Assembly (NCBI GenBank): GCA_004431415.1
Contig: QPMI01000136.1
Coordinates: 1 to 64,000 of the forward strand
DNA length: 64,000 bases
Direction of reading: 5' to 3'
DNA from: Cyanophora paradoxa
Taxonomy: Eukaryota > Glaucocystophyceae > Cyanophorales > Cyanophoraceae
The notes beneath the pieces are model-generated. The model did no database searches. It saw only the letters and a list, made by a program, of their open reading frames with translations, and was not told where the DNA came from. Made by a program: the position numbers and the translations under genes. This document shows positions 26,493 to 35,402 of the stretch, in pieces (position 1 is the stretch's first letter; each line of letters starts with the position of its first letter).

Positions 26493-26767
26493 TGGTTTTT
26501 GAATTCAATAAGAGGGATGAACTCACCGCCAAAGTTAAACAGTGCTTTAACGTTGTATTCCACCTTTCCTCTTTTTAAAGTTTGCTTTTGATAGTGGAAA
26601 AAGTGGTTTTCATCACTCTTTGCATACAGTCGGTCGGGTCTATCAGCTAAAAAACCGATCGCTACAATTTGAGACAGAGAAGGGTAAAGGGTGTCGTTTT
26701 CTTTATAGAAGTATTCGGCGGCTTCCATGATATCGGAGATCTCCTTAAACATTTCAGCGCGCGACAT
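26489..26767 (-). CDS. Hypothetical protein (92 aa)
   Basis: 92 residues starting MSRAEMFKEISDIMEAAEYF. Its stop overlaps the 3' end of the minor capsid 2 gene by 4 bp. It resembles the neighbouring 201-residue protein in pattern (DxxGYFMDKPxxIVV versus IGFLADRPDRLYAK), suggesting a related fold, and it has a duplicated upstream region shared with that gene. Function unknown. Confidence 0.55.
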   Translation of the reverse strand: MSRAEMFKEISDIMEAAEYFYKENDTLYPSLSQIVAIGFLADRPDRLYAKSDENHFFHYQKQTLKRGKVEYNVKALFNFGGEFIPLIEFKNH

Positions 26768-26782
26768 TGTAATACGTCACGG

Positions 26783-26870
26783 AAAAATTTTTCTCTTTCT
26801 TTGTTACCCCTATATATCGCAACTTCCTTAAATCCTTTTGTGTTGCCCACGGGGCTTTCAATTTTTGCCT
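26783..26870 (-). promoter_or_regulatory. Duplicated upstream region, copy 1
   Basis: About 85 bp just upstream of the 92-residue gene match 27,503-27,585 upstream of the 201-residue gene: both contain TATATCGCAACTTCCTTAAAT, TTTGTGTTGC, CACGGG.CTTTCA and a TTTTTCT-rich stretch. Conserved upstream DNA in front of two neighbouring genes points to a shared promoter/regulator, or to duplication of a gene with its promoter. Confidence 0.7.
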
Positions 26871-26872
26871 TA

Positions 26873-27478
26873 TTAATCACGATCAATCAAACTGAATATG
26901 TCGCCCACTATACCCACTTTGTCCTTTTCTTCAATATACCACATGCGATGTCCACGACTCCATGCGGCACCATTGGCTTTTAAGAATTTACGAACCGATG
27001 CACGGGTAGTTAACTTTAAGTTATGCCCTTCGAACTTGCGATGATAAACCGAGAGATCACGATTTACTTTAAAATAATAACGTGGTTGCATCTGATTACC
27101 GTAATCTCTTACAATTACATCCATGACATCAGATACCTTATATTGAGTGCATCGGACATGTTGCCAGAAATCGAGAATTTCTACATAAGCATCCTCTGTT
27201 TCCTCATAACGGAGTTGTCTAACAAGGAATTTAATATTATCGATAGGCTCAATGGCTTTCGCAATGTAAAACCGATCATCGACATGTCTAACGACTATTT
27301 GATGAGGTTTATCCATGAAATAACCGACACCCCGCATATCAGAATAAGTGGGTGAATTTCCTATTAATCTTCCATTGTGATGGATAGCATTTATAATTTC
27401 CAGCATTTCACCGATGGAAAAAGGAAGATCACCAACACGAACAGAGAAGATAATTCGACCATTGAACAGATAAGCCAT
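26873..27478 (-). CDS. Hypothetical protein (201 aa)
   Basis: 201 residues from MAYLFNGRIIFSVRVGDLPF at 27,478 (an upstream in-frame ATG at 27,499 gives seven more residues). Pattern similarity to the 92-residue neighbour in the segment GYFMDKPHQIVVRHVDDRFY. The basic C-terminal half (RASVRKFLKANGAAWSRGHR) could bind nucleic acid. No known family. It is the last gene before the right terminal repeat. Confidence 0.55.
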   Translation of the reverse strand: MAYLFNGRIIFSVRVGDLPFSIGEMLEIINAIHHNGRLIGNSPTYSDMRGVGYFMDKPHQIVVRHVDDRFYIAKAIEPIDNIKFLVRQLRYEETEDAYVEILDFWQHVRCTQYKVSDVMDVIVRDYGNQMQPRYYFKVNRDLSVYHRKFEGHNLKLTTRASVRKFLKANGAAWSRGHRMWYIEEKDKVGIVGDIFSLIDRD

Positions 27479-27502
27479 GTTTGCTTTTATATTAGACACA
27501 GA

Positions 27503-27585
27503 AAATATTTTTCTTTCTTACACCTCTATATCGCAACTTCCTTAAATCAATTTGTGTTGCTCACGGGACTTTCATTTTTTGCACG
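27503..27585 (-). promoter_or_regulatory. Duplicated upstream region, copy 2
   Basis: Second copy of the conserved ~85-bp upstream region (see 26,783-26,870), sharing CTATATCGCAACTTCCTTAA and TTTGTGTTGCTCACGGG-like segments, directly upstream of the 201-residue gene and abutting the inner edge of the right terminal repeat. Confidence 0.7.
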
Positions 27586-27703
27586 AGCGAAAGACATGTA
27601 ATATATCATCGTTAATAGAAGAGAGGATAATAGGTATCTTTGGTGGATCTCCGCATACGGAGAGACATAAAGTATCGAGATTTCCTTGTAAATAACACGA
27701 TAA

Positions 27704-27943
27704 TCAGTAAGATAGGCACTTAATAGGCACTAAAATAAGTATAATAGGCACCTGTTAGGCACCTTAGGCACCGTAGGCACCTTTTTCATCTTTTTTTTCA
27801 CGCGCCAAAAAGTTGTGTCAAAAACACACAACTTTAAAAATCACACAAGAGATTAAAATAAAGTGCCTACTCTGCCTACAAGTGCCTAAAAGTGCCTAAC
27901 CGCACCATATCAGTAATCCCCAAAGTGCCTAACAGATGCCTTA
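27704..27943. other. Hairpin built from six plus six GGCAC/GTGCC repeats
   Basis: Six copies of TAGGCAC (27,713-27,780) face six copies of GTGCCTA-like units (27,861-27,943). At the centre is a perfect 10-bp stem, AAAGTTGTGT at 27,809-27,818 pairing with ACACAACTTT at 27,826-27,835. TCAGTAAG (the complement of CTTACTGA) lies at 27,704-27,711, the same flank that accompanies the GTGTNACAG hairpins. It occupies the position that the GTGTTACAG hairpin has in the left repeat, so it looks like a functional replacement. Iteron-like origin DNA is one explanation. Confidence 0.8.
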
Positions 27944-28205
27944 CCGCACTATATCAATCACAAACGCGAAATTAACCCGGCGCTCCATACAGCACATTGT
28001 AGCTGTTTTAACACAAAAGCGGCGCCATATCAGCTCCATATATGCTACACATTAAATCCAAAAGAACATTTTATTATTTTTCGAAGGAATTCCGTTAGAA
28101 TTTCACACAAATATTTCATTATTTCTTGTATAATTAAATACATATTTTTCATTAAATGCATACACATATTATTTCCATATCATTATACACGATAATGCGT
28201 AATAT

Positions 28206-28504
28206 CACACATAGACAATGCCCGCGTTTTATCAGGAGGCGTGATATAATTTATCTAAGTTTAAAATCCACCTCAAATACAAGTGATTACGAGAGATAGA
28301 GGTAAAATACATCGGAGATACGAATACATTAAATTTCAGTAAGGGATACGTTAGTATTATATATGAAATACGCACATAAAAGACAAGAATAAAGGATAAA
28401 ATACACATAAATTAACGTTAAATATGCAAGAAATATAGGTAAATTATAAACAAATTATAATTAAACTTAGCCGAGGGATAAAACGCGGGCATTGTCTATG
28501 TGTG
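28206..28504. mobile_element. Terminal element with 28-bp inverted repeats at element 1/GC-block junction
   Basis: CACACATAGACAATGCCCGC... (28 bp, 28,206-28,233) is perfectly repeated in inverted orientation at 28,477-28,504. The 299-bp element is otherwise AT-rich and contains TCAGTAAG at 28,336-28,343. The arm facing the GC-rich DNA continues as CCCTCGGCTAAGTTTAATTA (reverse complement strand), matching the element at 52,029-52,311, which also turns this end toward the GC-rich block. It is most likely the outermost tip of the viral terminal repeat; a small independent inverted-repeat transposon is the alternative. Confidence 0.85.
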
Positions 28505-30301
28505 CAGCGTTTGAATTCTGGGGCCTCAATCTCGGCAACCCAGCCGTGGTTCTCGGCATCGACCCGGCGGCGGCCGCGGCGGGCGCTCCGATCGCAAGGG
28601 AGGCGCTGGACGAGGCGTACAGGCGCACGATGCGAGGGATAGAGGATGTGTACGTGCGTGCGACACCCTGCCGCCCCGCGCGCTCCCTGCGCCGCGCTGC
28701 ATAGGCATCCGCGCCGGCCGTGGCCGCCGTGACCGGCGTGACCGCGGAGGGCGGCGCGCGCAGGACAAGCGCACACCGCCCGACTCGATATCGATGGAGC
28801 AGCTTCGGGAGTGGACCGGGACGCTCCGGCACGCCGCCAATATCGGTGCGCGGCACACGCAGCTAAGCTGCGGGCTCGCGGCGCGCCGCAGCGGCTCGAT
28901 TCGCGCCTGACGCCGGCGCCCCCGCGACGCCGCGCTGCCGACGCGCAGCGTACCGATTGCTTCTGTGTCCCACGGTGCTCGATGCGATGGCGCGGGCCGC
29001 CCCGGGCGTTCGCCTCGTCGGTATGCTCAGCAAGCTGGCCGTCGAGATTCCCAGCCGGGAGTGCACGCGCTGCAAGTGCCGCCTCCCGGAGGTCGCCTGG
29101 ATGCAGCTGTGCGAATGCAGAAAGCACAACGACCGCGAATACTTGTACGTCCAAACCGCCGTCGGCCTGGAGGGCGAGGACGTAAGGAGCGTCCTGTACC
29201 CGGTGGACATGCGCGAGGACGGCTCAAACTCGGGCCTTGCCGGCCACACGGCAGCCCCCTCCCCGGCTCCTCGCCGATCGGCCGCGGTGACGCCGGCGCC
29301 CGGACCCTTGACATCTCCGGCGCGGGGTACCACGGCCAAGCGCCCCGCCGCGGGAGCTGCTGCTGCCGCCGCTGCCGCCGCGACGGCGGCGCCGGCGGTC
29401 GTCGCCAAGCGCTCCAGGTGTGCCTCCGGGGGGGCGCGCGGCCCGCAGCCTGGGGCCTCCTGTGGGCGCCGAGACGCTCCGCAGGAGCGAAGGAGGGCCG
29501 CGGCCCGCCAGCGAGTCCCGTTTGCCGGGAAGCCCCGCCGAACGGTGCGCGCCGCGCGCCGGACCGCGCCGCGCCGCGCTCCGCGCCCCGCCCGCCGCGA
29601 ATCCTCAGCTGCCGGTGCGCGCGTCTGCTCGGGGGGTACAGGCAAACTGGAGCTTTGGGCGGCCCTTCCTCGACGCGCGCCGGGCTCGGCGCGCTGCTCA
29701 CCTCGATCTCCGACGCGGCCGTCGACCTGGAACTCGCGTGCGGCCCCGTCCGGCCCCCCGCTCTTCCTCACGCTTACCGGCCTTGTTTCGCCCTCCCCCG
29801 TCCCCCCGCGACCGGGCCCCTCAGGAAGGAGGCGTGGGCGGCGCCAAACTTTTTCACGAGAGAAGCGCAGGAGCAGCACGCGTTTCTGCAGCGGCACTTT
29901 CCGCGAACGGCCGAGCTCGGCGAGATCGAGCGTACCACATCCAAAGGGGCGTACGCCCTCATCGTGCTCCTGGCTCGCAGGCTCGGCTTCCCAGATATCA
30001 ATCCGTGCGCCCTGCCCTCCCCACAGCTGGCCCCGCCCCCCGCCTCCCCCCGACGAAAGCGGCTTGCAGAATACGGCAGCTCCGGAGCCTCGACTGGCAC
30101 CCGAAGATGCGGTCCGACGCGGAGCTGATCCGGATCTTGTGCGCGTCCCCACCTTGCCTTGGACTGGTTCCTTAGCACGGCGCTCACCAAGTGTGCAGGC
30201 AGCAGGAGCTGCCGACGGCGCGACTGCAAGCACCGATCGAGTCCGATCAAGGCACGCCGTGCCCCACACCGAGCTCCCATTCGGGCGACGGCAGCCTGTA
30301 G
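28498..30301 (+). CDS. Spliced gene of unknown function, 5' end cut by element 1
   Basis: Hand-built model with seven exons: 28,498-28,653, 28,764-28,845, 28,949-29,417, 29,642-29,737, 29,825-30,004, 30,070-30,138 and 30,199-30,301; all introns are GT-AG (60-224 bp) and phases agree, giving about 384 residues. Exons are GC-rich but protein-like: LREWTGTLRHAANI, a Cys cluster (RECTRCKCRLPEVAWMQLCE) suggesting zinc binding, a poly-Ala linker with basic patches, then SISDAAVDLEL, NFFTREAQEQHAFLQRHF and LDWHPKMRSDAELIRIL. The reading frame enters from the viral terminal element (the ATG is within it), so the original 5' exon has probably been separated by the insertion. No family recognised. Individual splice sites are unverified. 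Confidence 0.5.
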
Positions 30302-30918
30302 AATCCATTCTCGCCCGAGTTTGCAGCGGAGAGCAAGCGGGAGGGGGGGGGGAGGGGGGGAGAGCGGGGGCGGGAGGAGGGCGCGGCCAACGGACGCGGG
30401 CCCTCGGCTTTCGAGTCCCAGATCTAGAGCCTCGGAGGGCGGGAGGGCGGTCCGGCCGCGGGGGGGTGGAGCGAGGGGGCGTGGAGAGGGGCGGGCCTTA
30501 CGCCCGTGCGCGGCGTCTGAACCTTTCGGCAGGGCTGCGCGTCCCGCCTTTGCTCTGGTCGCCGGCATCCACGCCCCCGCGCGGGCTCGCGATTCTCGGT
30601 ACGAGTTCAACGTTTGAATCGATCCTTGGGACCCTTGCCGCCCCCGACGTCGTCGCCTCGCGCGTTCCGCAGAGCGGCTGGCGCAGGCACGGTCGCGGGC
30701 CCGGGACTGCTACGGGTTCGAGTCCTTTGGCCCCGTCTGCTGGCGCGGAGAGACGATCTACGTGAGCGCAGCCGCGCGCTCGCCCCCCCCCCCCCCCCCC
30801 CCCTCCCCCCCGGAGCCCCTCCGAGCCTCGCTCCGTTCCGACGCCGCGCGCCAGCTCCCGCGCGGACTCGTGCCCGAGGGGGTGAGCTCCTCCGAGCTCC
30901 TCCGGCCCGCCAGAGCGC
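30302..30918. other. GC-rich gap with G/C homopolymers and a possible upstream exon
   Basis: Contains G-rich (30,340-30,380, 30,460-30,500) and C-rich (about 30,781-30,812) runs. An open stretch ending at 30,761 encodes RDCYGFESFGPVCWRGETIY followed by a GTGAGC donor. It can be joined in frame to CGCATGG at 30,916 (acceptor CCAGAG), so the dioxygenase-like gene may begin further upstream than 30,919. No other gene is supported. Confidence 0.45.
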
Positions 30919-32836
30919 ATGGCCGAGCTCCTCGGCGCCGGGCTGGGGCTCGAGCCGCGGCCCGTCGACCTGCTCGCCCTGCGCGCCATCGAGGCGGCAT
31001 TTCTCGGGCTGGGCCACGGGCCCCCGCGCGTCGCCGAGGTGGCCTCCCGGGCAATGGCGCTGGAGCGGCGGGTCACGCTCAACTGCAACGCTCCCGGCGG
31101 CGGCGAGATCGACGAGCGCTTCATCCGCGAGCACAAGCGCGCCAAGGCTCGCCGCCGCTGCGATCTCCCGCCCGCGCGCGCGGCGGGCCGGTGATCTCAC
31201 GTACCCTCTCGCGCCCGGCCCGCGCAGGGGAAGCTCGGTCCCTTTGTGAAGCCCCTCCCTCCGGGCTGCCTGCCGTCGGAGGAGCCGCTGCACGACTTTG
31301 TACCGGACCGCCGCACGCAGGCGTGCATCTCGCTCGGCGGCGAGATCGTGGCCGTCCACCTGGCCCGGCTCTTCAAGCAGGGGCACGGCATCGAGCGGGT
31401 CGCCGCCGCCATCGCGTGCGGCTCGGTGGCGTTTCCGTTTGCCACGCGCTCGAGCATCCGAAGGGACGCCGTTCTGGTGCGGCTCCCGGCCCCGCCGGGT
31501 CCCCGCTCTCCCCCTGGCGCCGGGCCCGCCGAGCCAACGGGGGCTCCCGCGGGGCCGGGCCGACCCGCAGGACGAGCTGCTCCTGACGTCGGCGCGCGAG
31601 GCGGCCGAGGCGGCGCTGCGGACGGGGACCCTCGACGTCATGCACGAGAAGCTGGCGGTCATCGAGGGGTACCTGAAAGCGCGCTCCAGGCCGAGCGCGG
31701 GCAGGCCCACGGCGAGGACGAGAGCGGGCGCGTCCCGAGCGGCGCCGAGCCCGCCCTCGACCGGCCCGCGCCAGCGGCGAGTCGCGACCGGGTTTCAGCG
31801 CCTGCAGGGAGCGCCCACCGTAAAGCCGGTACCCCGCTTCCCTCCCACCCCCCCCCCTACCCCGCCCCCCTCCGCGCGCCGGTGAGGCTCCTCCCGCGAG
31901 CAGGTACGCCTGAACCTGCAGTTTGGGGCGGATCCCCACGCGAACAGGTGGCTGCACCTGTTCAACTACTACCTCGCCGGCGTGCTCGAGTACCTCTTCC
32001 TGGCCCTCTGCGTCGCGAACCTGGGGGCGGCCTGCAGCATGGCGGAGATCGCCTTTAACCTGTTTGAGAGGCAGCCGTACAGCTACGGTCCGCCCTCTCG
32101 CATCCCCCCGCCCTCCCCCCCTCGCCGCGGTAGAGTCCCCAGCCTGATCATGGTGGGGCCCGGGGGCGCGCGCGCAGGATTCTGGGCGCTCCAGTGGATG
32201 AACGAGCCGGACAGGTGAGCGTGCCGGCCCGTGCCATGCGGCGCGGCTCCGCGACGTCACGGCGTGGCTCATGCCCCCCCAACGATCCGCTCCCCAGGCC
32301 GGCGTCGGCGCACCGCGACTGCAACGACGCGCGCGAGGCCTACGCCGCCCTCGTCTACTTTCACCCCGACGGCAACGCAAAGCGGCCGCTGCACCGCCTC
32401 CGCTTCCCCGCGCTCGGCATCGCCCTCGACCTGCGCCACGGAGACGTCGTCTTCATCCGGGTCCGCCGCTTCCGATCCGCCTCTTAGGCCCCGCCGGCTG
32501 CGGGCCCCGCCCCCCCGCGGCCGCTACGAGCACAACCGCACGCCCTCCCCCTCCCCAGCGCACCTAGCCTAACGGCGATGTTCAGGGGCACATCTTGGAG
32601 CACGGTGTCGTGGCCGACGGGGATACGGACGGAAGGTGCTCATCTGCAGGGCGCGGCGCCCCCTTAAGCCTTTTCGACGACGCGGCCGCTTCCTTCCAAA
32701 GTTCTTGCCCCTGCATTTCAGTGTTTTGCCTGACCCATCTTCTTGCCGCGCCACCAGGTACTGCATCGTGCTGACCCTCGGCAACAATCTCAAGGTGGAC
32801 GCCAAGGTGGTCCCCGTGCGGAATGCACGGATGTAG
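30919..32836 (+). CDS. Spliced 2-oxoglutarate/Fe(II) dioxygenase-like gene
   Basis: Eight-exon model: 30,919-31,146, 31,228-31,476, 31,571-31,819, 31,904-32,087, 32,178-32,214, 32,298-32,460, 32,586-32,635 and 32,758-32,836. The exon sum is 1,239 bp (412 residues plus stop) with all phases consistent; introns are 81-125 bp, the first a GC-AG type and the rest GT-AG (donors GTGCGG, GTAAAG, GTCCGC, GTGAGC, GTCCGC, GTGCTC). Near the C-terminus lie His321-x-Asp323 (AHRDCND), LRHGDVVFIR, His376 in GHILEHGVV and Arg387 in DGRYCIVLTL, i.e. the HxD...H...R arrangement of double-stranded beta-helix dioxygenases. The spacing and GDVVF lead-in resemble TET/JBP-like or AlkB-like enzymes, but the subfamily is not certain. 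Eukaryotic nuclear style. Confidence 0.58.
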
Positions 32837-34499
32837 TCTCGGGAGCTAGACGCCGTCTCTTTGTGAGCGAGCGAGCAAGCTCCCAAATGTATTGATCATG
32901 ATAATAACGTTAACTTAGTACAAAGTAAGCCTGCTCCCGGGCTCGCTCGCAACCCGCTCCGGATCCGTTCCGTGCCGGCGCCGATATATAGCGGCGCCGG
33001 CGCCGTACGCATTCGCCTTGCGCGCGATTCGTATATCGCTAGGTTCGCATGCATATACATACGCACGTGCACCGAGCGCATTGCCAAGTTGGGCGTCGCC
33101 TAGGCCTGCTCAGATCTAGAGTGCTCCCGGCCCGCCACTCCACAGACCCAGCAGCGGGCCCGCGGCCGCGCAGAAATCGGCTCAGCGGCTCGGCGATATA
33201 AGATGTCAATCCTGCCGGCCGCAGTGCCGGGAGGTGCCGAGCCAGGGCCCGCTCTCTCGAAAACCGAGGCGCCGGCACGTACGCGTCTAGATCTGCATTC
33301 CGAGGCTCGAGCCACTGCATGCGTCCGACGCCGTGACGGCCAGCGCGTCGCCGAGTCGACGTCTGGCCACGGGTTGCACGGCCTCCCGCTGCTCACTCAG
33401 AGTCGACGTCCTGCACAAGCTGGCGCCAAGCTAGGACGATCACAAAAGGCAGACTTGACGAAGCCCGCCTGCGCATACCTTCGTGCTAGTACACCGGTAC
33501 TAGTACTGGAACGGCCATGCGGCCCATGCCATGAACAGCACTGAAGGAAGAGTCTGAACCACCAGAGAAGAGGCCGCTGAGAATCCGTTTGGTCGGATAG
33601 CTCAGTGGTTAAGGTGTTGAATATGGGAAGTTTGGGTACCGTGCTTCGGATCTACGCGAGACCAGTTTCCAGAGACGCGGGCCCGCAGCGCTCAACTGCC
33701 GGCAGTTGAGCGGAACTTGAGTGTCGGGCCCTGAGGACAGGATCACTGGTACCCCACTGGCAATCAATCGGCATGAAAAAACCAAACTGACAGTAAAAAA
33801 AACCGAGACCGAATTGCTGGAATCGGGAGTCGGGGCTCGGGAGCTGCGACTCCGGGACGCACTCATCACTCTGCAAACACACCAAAACTCGGCGCCCGAG
33901 TCCCCGAGTGGGCGAACCTCGGGCGCGCCGGCCTCGGGCGCGAGCCGCCGCGAGCCCGGCGGCCGCGCGACTCGGGAGCTCGAGCCCTCGGATCCGGAGG
34001 ACCGCGGCCCGCGGGTCGCGCGACGAGCTCGAGGTGGGGCGAGCTGGGGAAGCTCAACTGCTGGCAGTTGAGAGTGCCGAACATGCAGTACCCAGGTGCA
34101 CCCAGCCCCCCATCGAGATATATCATAGTATCGCCCCGCCGCCGCCGGCCGGCCGGCGAGCTAGAATTTATATTTGTTTATAATAATTTTTTAATGGCAT
34201 CTTAAAAACAATTCGAGACTCGGAGCTAATTATATAAAGAGTCGCCGTCCTCGCGATCGCGATCTCTTCCGGATTAAAAAATTTAAGAATGTTTCTGCGA
34301 CCAGGAATTCGAGTGTGCAAATCGTTTAACCGTACCCCTCCTCCCTGACCGCCAAGCGGCCGCCAGTCATCCAATACTAGTACTAGTGGGGTGGGTACTA
34401 GAACGTCGGAGGGGAGATCTAGATTTTAGCTATAGAGGGCCGGGGGGAGAGGGGAAGAGGGAGGGGGGGGCCGGGGGGGGGGAGGGGGGGGGGGGCCGG
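32837..34499. other. Non-coding GC-rich region with palindromes and a tRNA-like A box
   Basis: No supported gene. Notable: a TATA-containing tract at 32,890-33,060; many 6-bp palindromes (AGATCT, GCATGC, CTCGAG, ACTAGT); GGATAGCTCAGTGGTTAAGG at 33,595-33,614, which resembles a tRNA A box (possible tRNA-derived SINE remnant; no clear B box); the perfect 22-bp palindrome around TCAACTGCCGGCAGTTGA (33,691-33,712) and an imperfect copy at about 34,057-34,076; G-rich runs at 34,440-34,500. Confidence 0.5.
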
Positions 34500-34501
34500 G
34501 G

Positions 34502-34880
34502 GTATATCTGCACTTTTGGAGTATTGCAATACTTGGTCGACAGAATCAGTCGATCGACAGAATCAGTCGATCGACTGATTCTGCGCCAGAATCGGTCGAC
34601 CGATTCTGTCGAATTTTATCGACTGACTCTGCGACAGAATCGGTCGACAAAATCAGTCGATCGACCAACTCTGTCGATCGACTGATTCTGCGCCAGAATC
34701 GGTCGACCGATTCTGTCGAATTTTATCGACTGACTCTGCGACAGAATCGGTCGACAAAATCAGTCGATCGACCAACTCTGTCGATCGACTGATTCTGCGC
34801 CAGAATCGGTCGACCGATTCTGTCGAATTTTATCGACAGACTCTGCGACAGAATCGGTCGACAAAATCTGTCGATACTTG
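34502..34880. repeat. 107-bp dyad-rich repeats, left outer arm of the palindrome
   Basis: About three copies of a 107-bp unit (starts near 34,567, 34,674 and 34,781) made of short inverted segments such as CAGAATCGGTCGACCGATTCTG. The outer edge, GTATATCTGCACTTTTGGAG, recurs inverted at 45,099-45,118, so this is one arm of the large palindrome. Confidence 0.88.
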
Positions 34881-35402
34881 ATATATTAATATATATTGAT
34901 ATATCGCCAGGTTTGTCGATAAATTGATTAATATTCTTCATATTAAGATTAATGATTTGTATATTATCTTGTATAAATATTGAGCCAGTACTAGTGGAGG
35001 ATCTCCGGGGGATCCAGCTGCAGGTCGCATGCACAGGCATAGGTCAGCTACACTATAGCCTATATAGCTATATATAGGCCCTGACGGCCCATGACTAGCT
35101 ACAGGCGGGCCAGAACACATGTACATCTGGCATTGGCTTTTTGCATCTATATAAATTAGTTGATCTGCAGGCCACCTATTTTCACATATCGTGCGGGCCG
35201 CCTAATTCATGATCTGCATGCACACACCTATGCATACATGCTGTCACATCGCAAATATGATCCCTACTCTGGCCTAGCCCTGCCTAGTCCTGCAAATATA
35301 AACCCTACCCTGGCCCCGGATGCAGCCGCACGCACTCCAGCCCGACGCCGTCCGCTCGCGCGCGGCTTCAATAAGTCGTTCGTCCCTAGTTGCTAGGCAA
35401 CA
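34881..35402. other. Unpaired spacer in the palindrome, left side
   Basis: AT-rich then mixed sequence with no convincing gene and no match to the corresponding right-hand spacer (about 44,307-44,736). Contains ACTAGT and GGATCC-like palindromes and a TATAGCTATATATAGG tract. Confidence 0.5.

Larger units (their letters stand above)
27589..28504. repeat. Right terminal inverted repeat of element 1
   Basis: Reverse complement of 1-558 for the inner (27,589-27,690) and outer (27,975-28,171) blocks; the rest of the outer part (28,172-28,504) has its partner outside the window. The middle section (about 27,700-27,970) is not shared with the left copy: it is built from GTGCCTA repeats. It carries no gene other than the truncated end of SpeD. 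The AT-rich composition stops sharply at 28,504. Confidence 0.92.

Noticed and set aside
28498-28653. J-domain (DnaJ) in the first exon of the cut gene
   Set aside because: The VLGID...AYRR pattern is suggestive, but the HPD motif is missing and the segment is too short.
28863-30765. Long unspliced open frames (481, 602 and 387 codons)
   Set aside because: Composition is typical of GC-rich antisense or intron read-through; a phase-consistent exon model explains the protein-like segments better.
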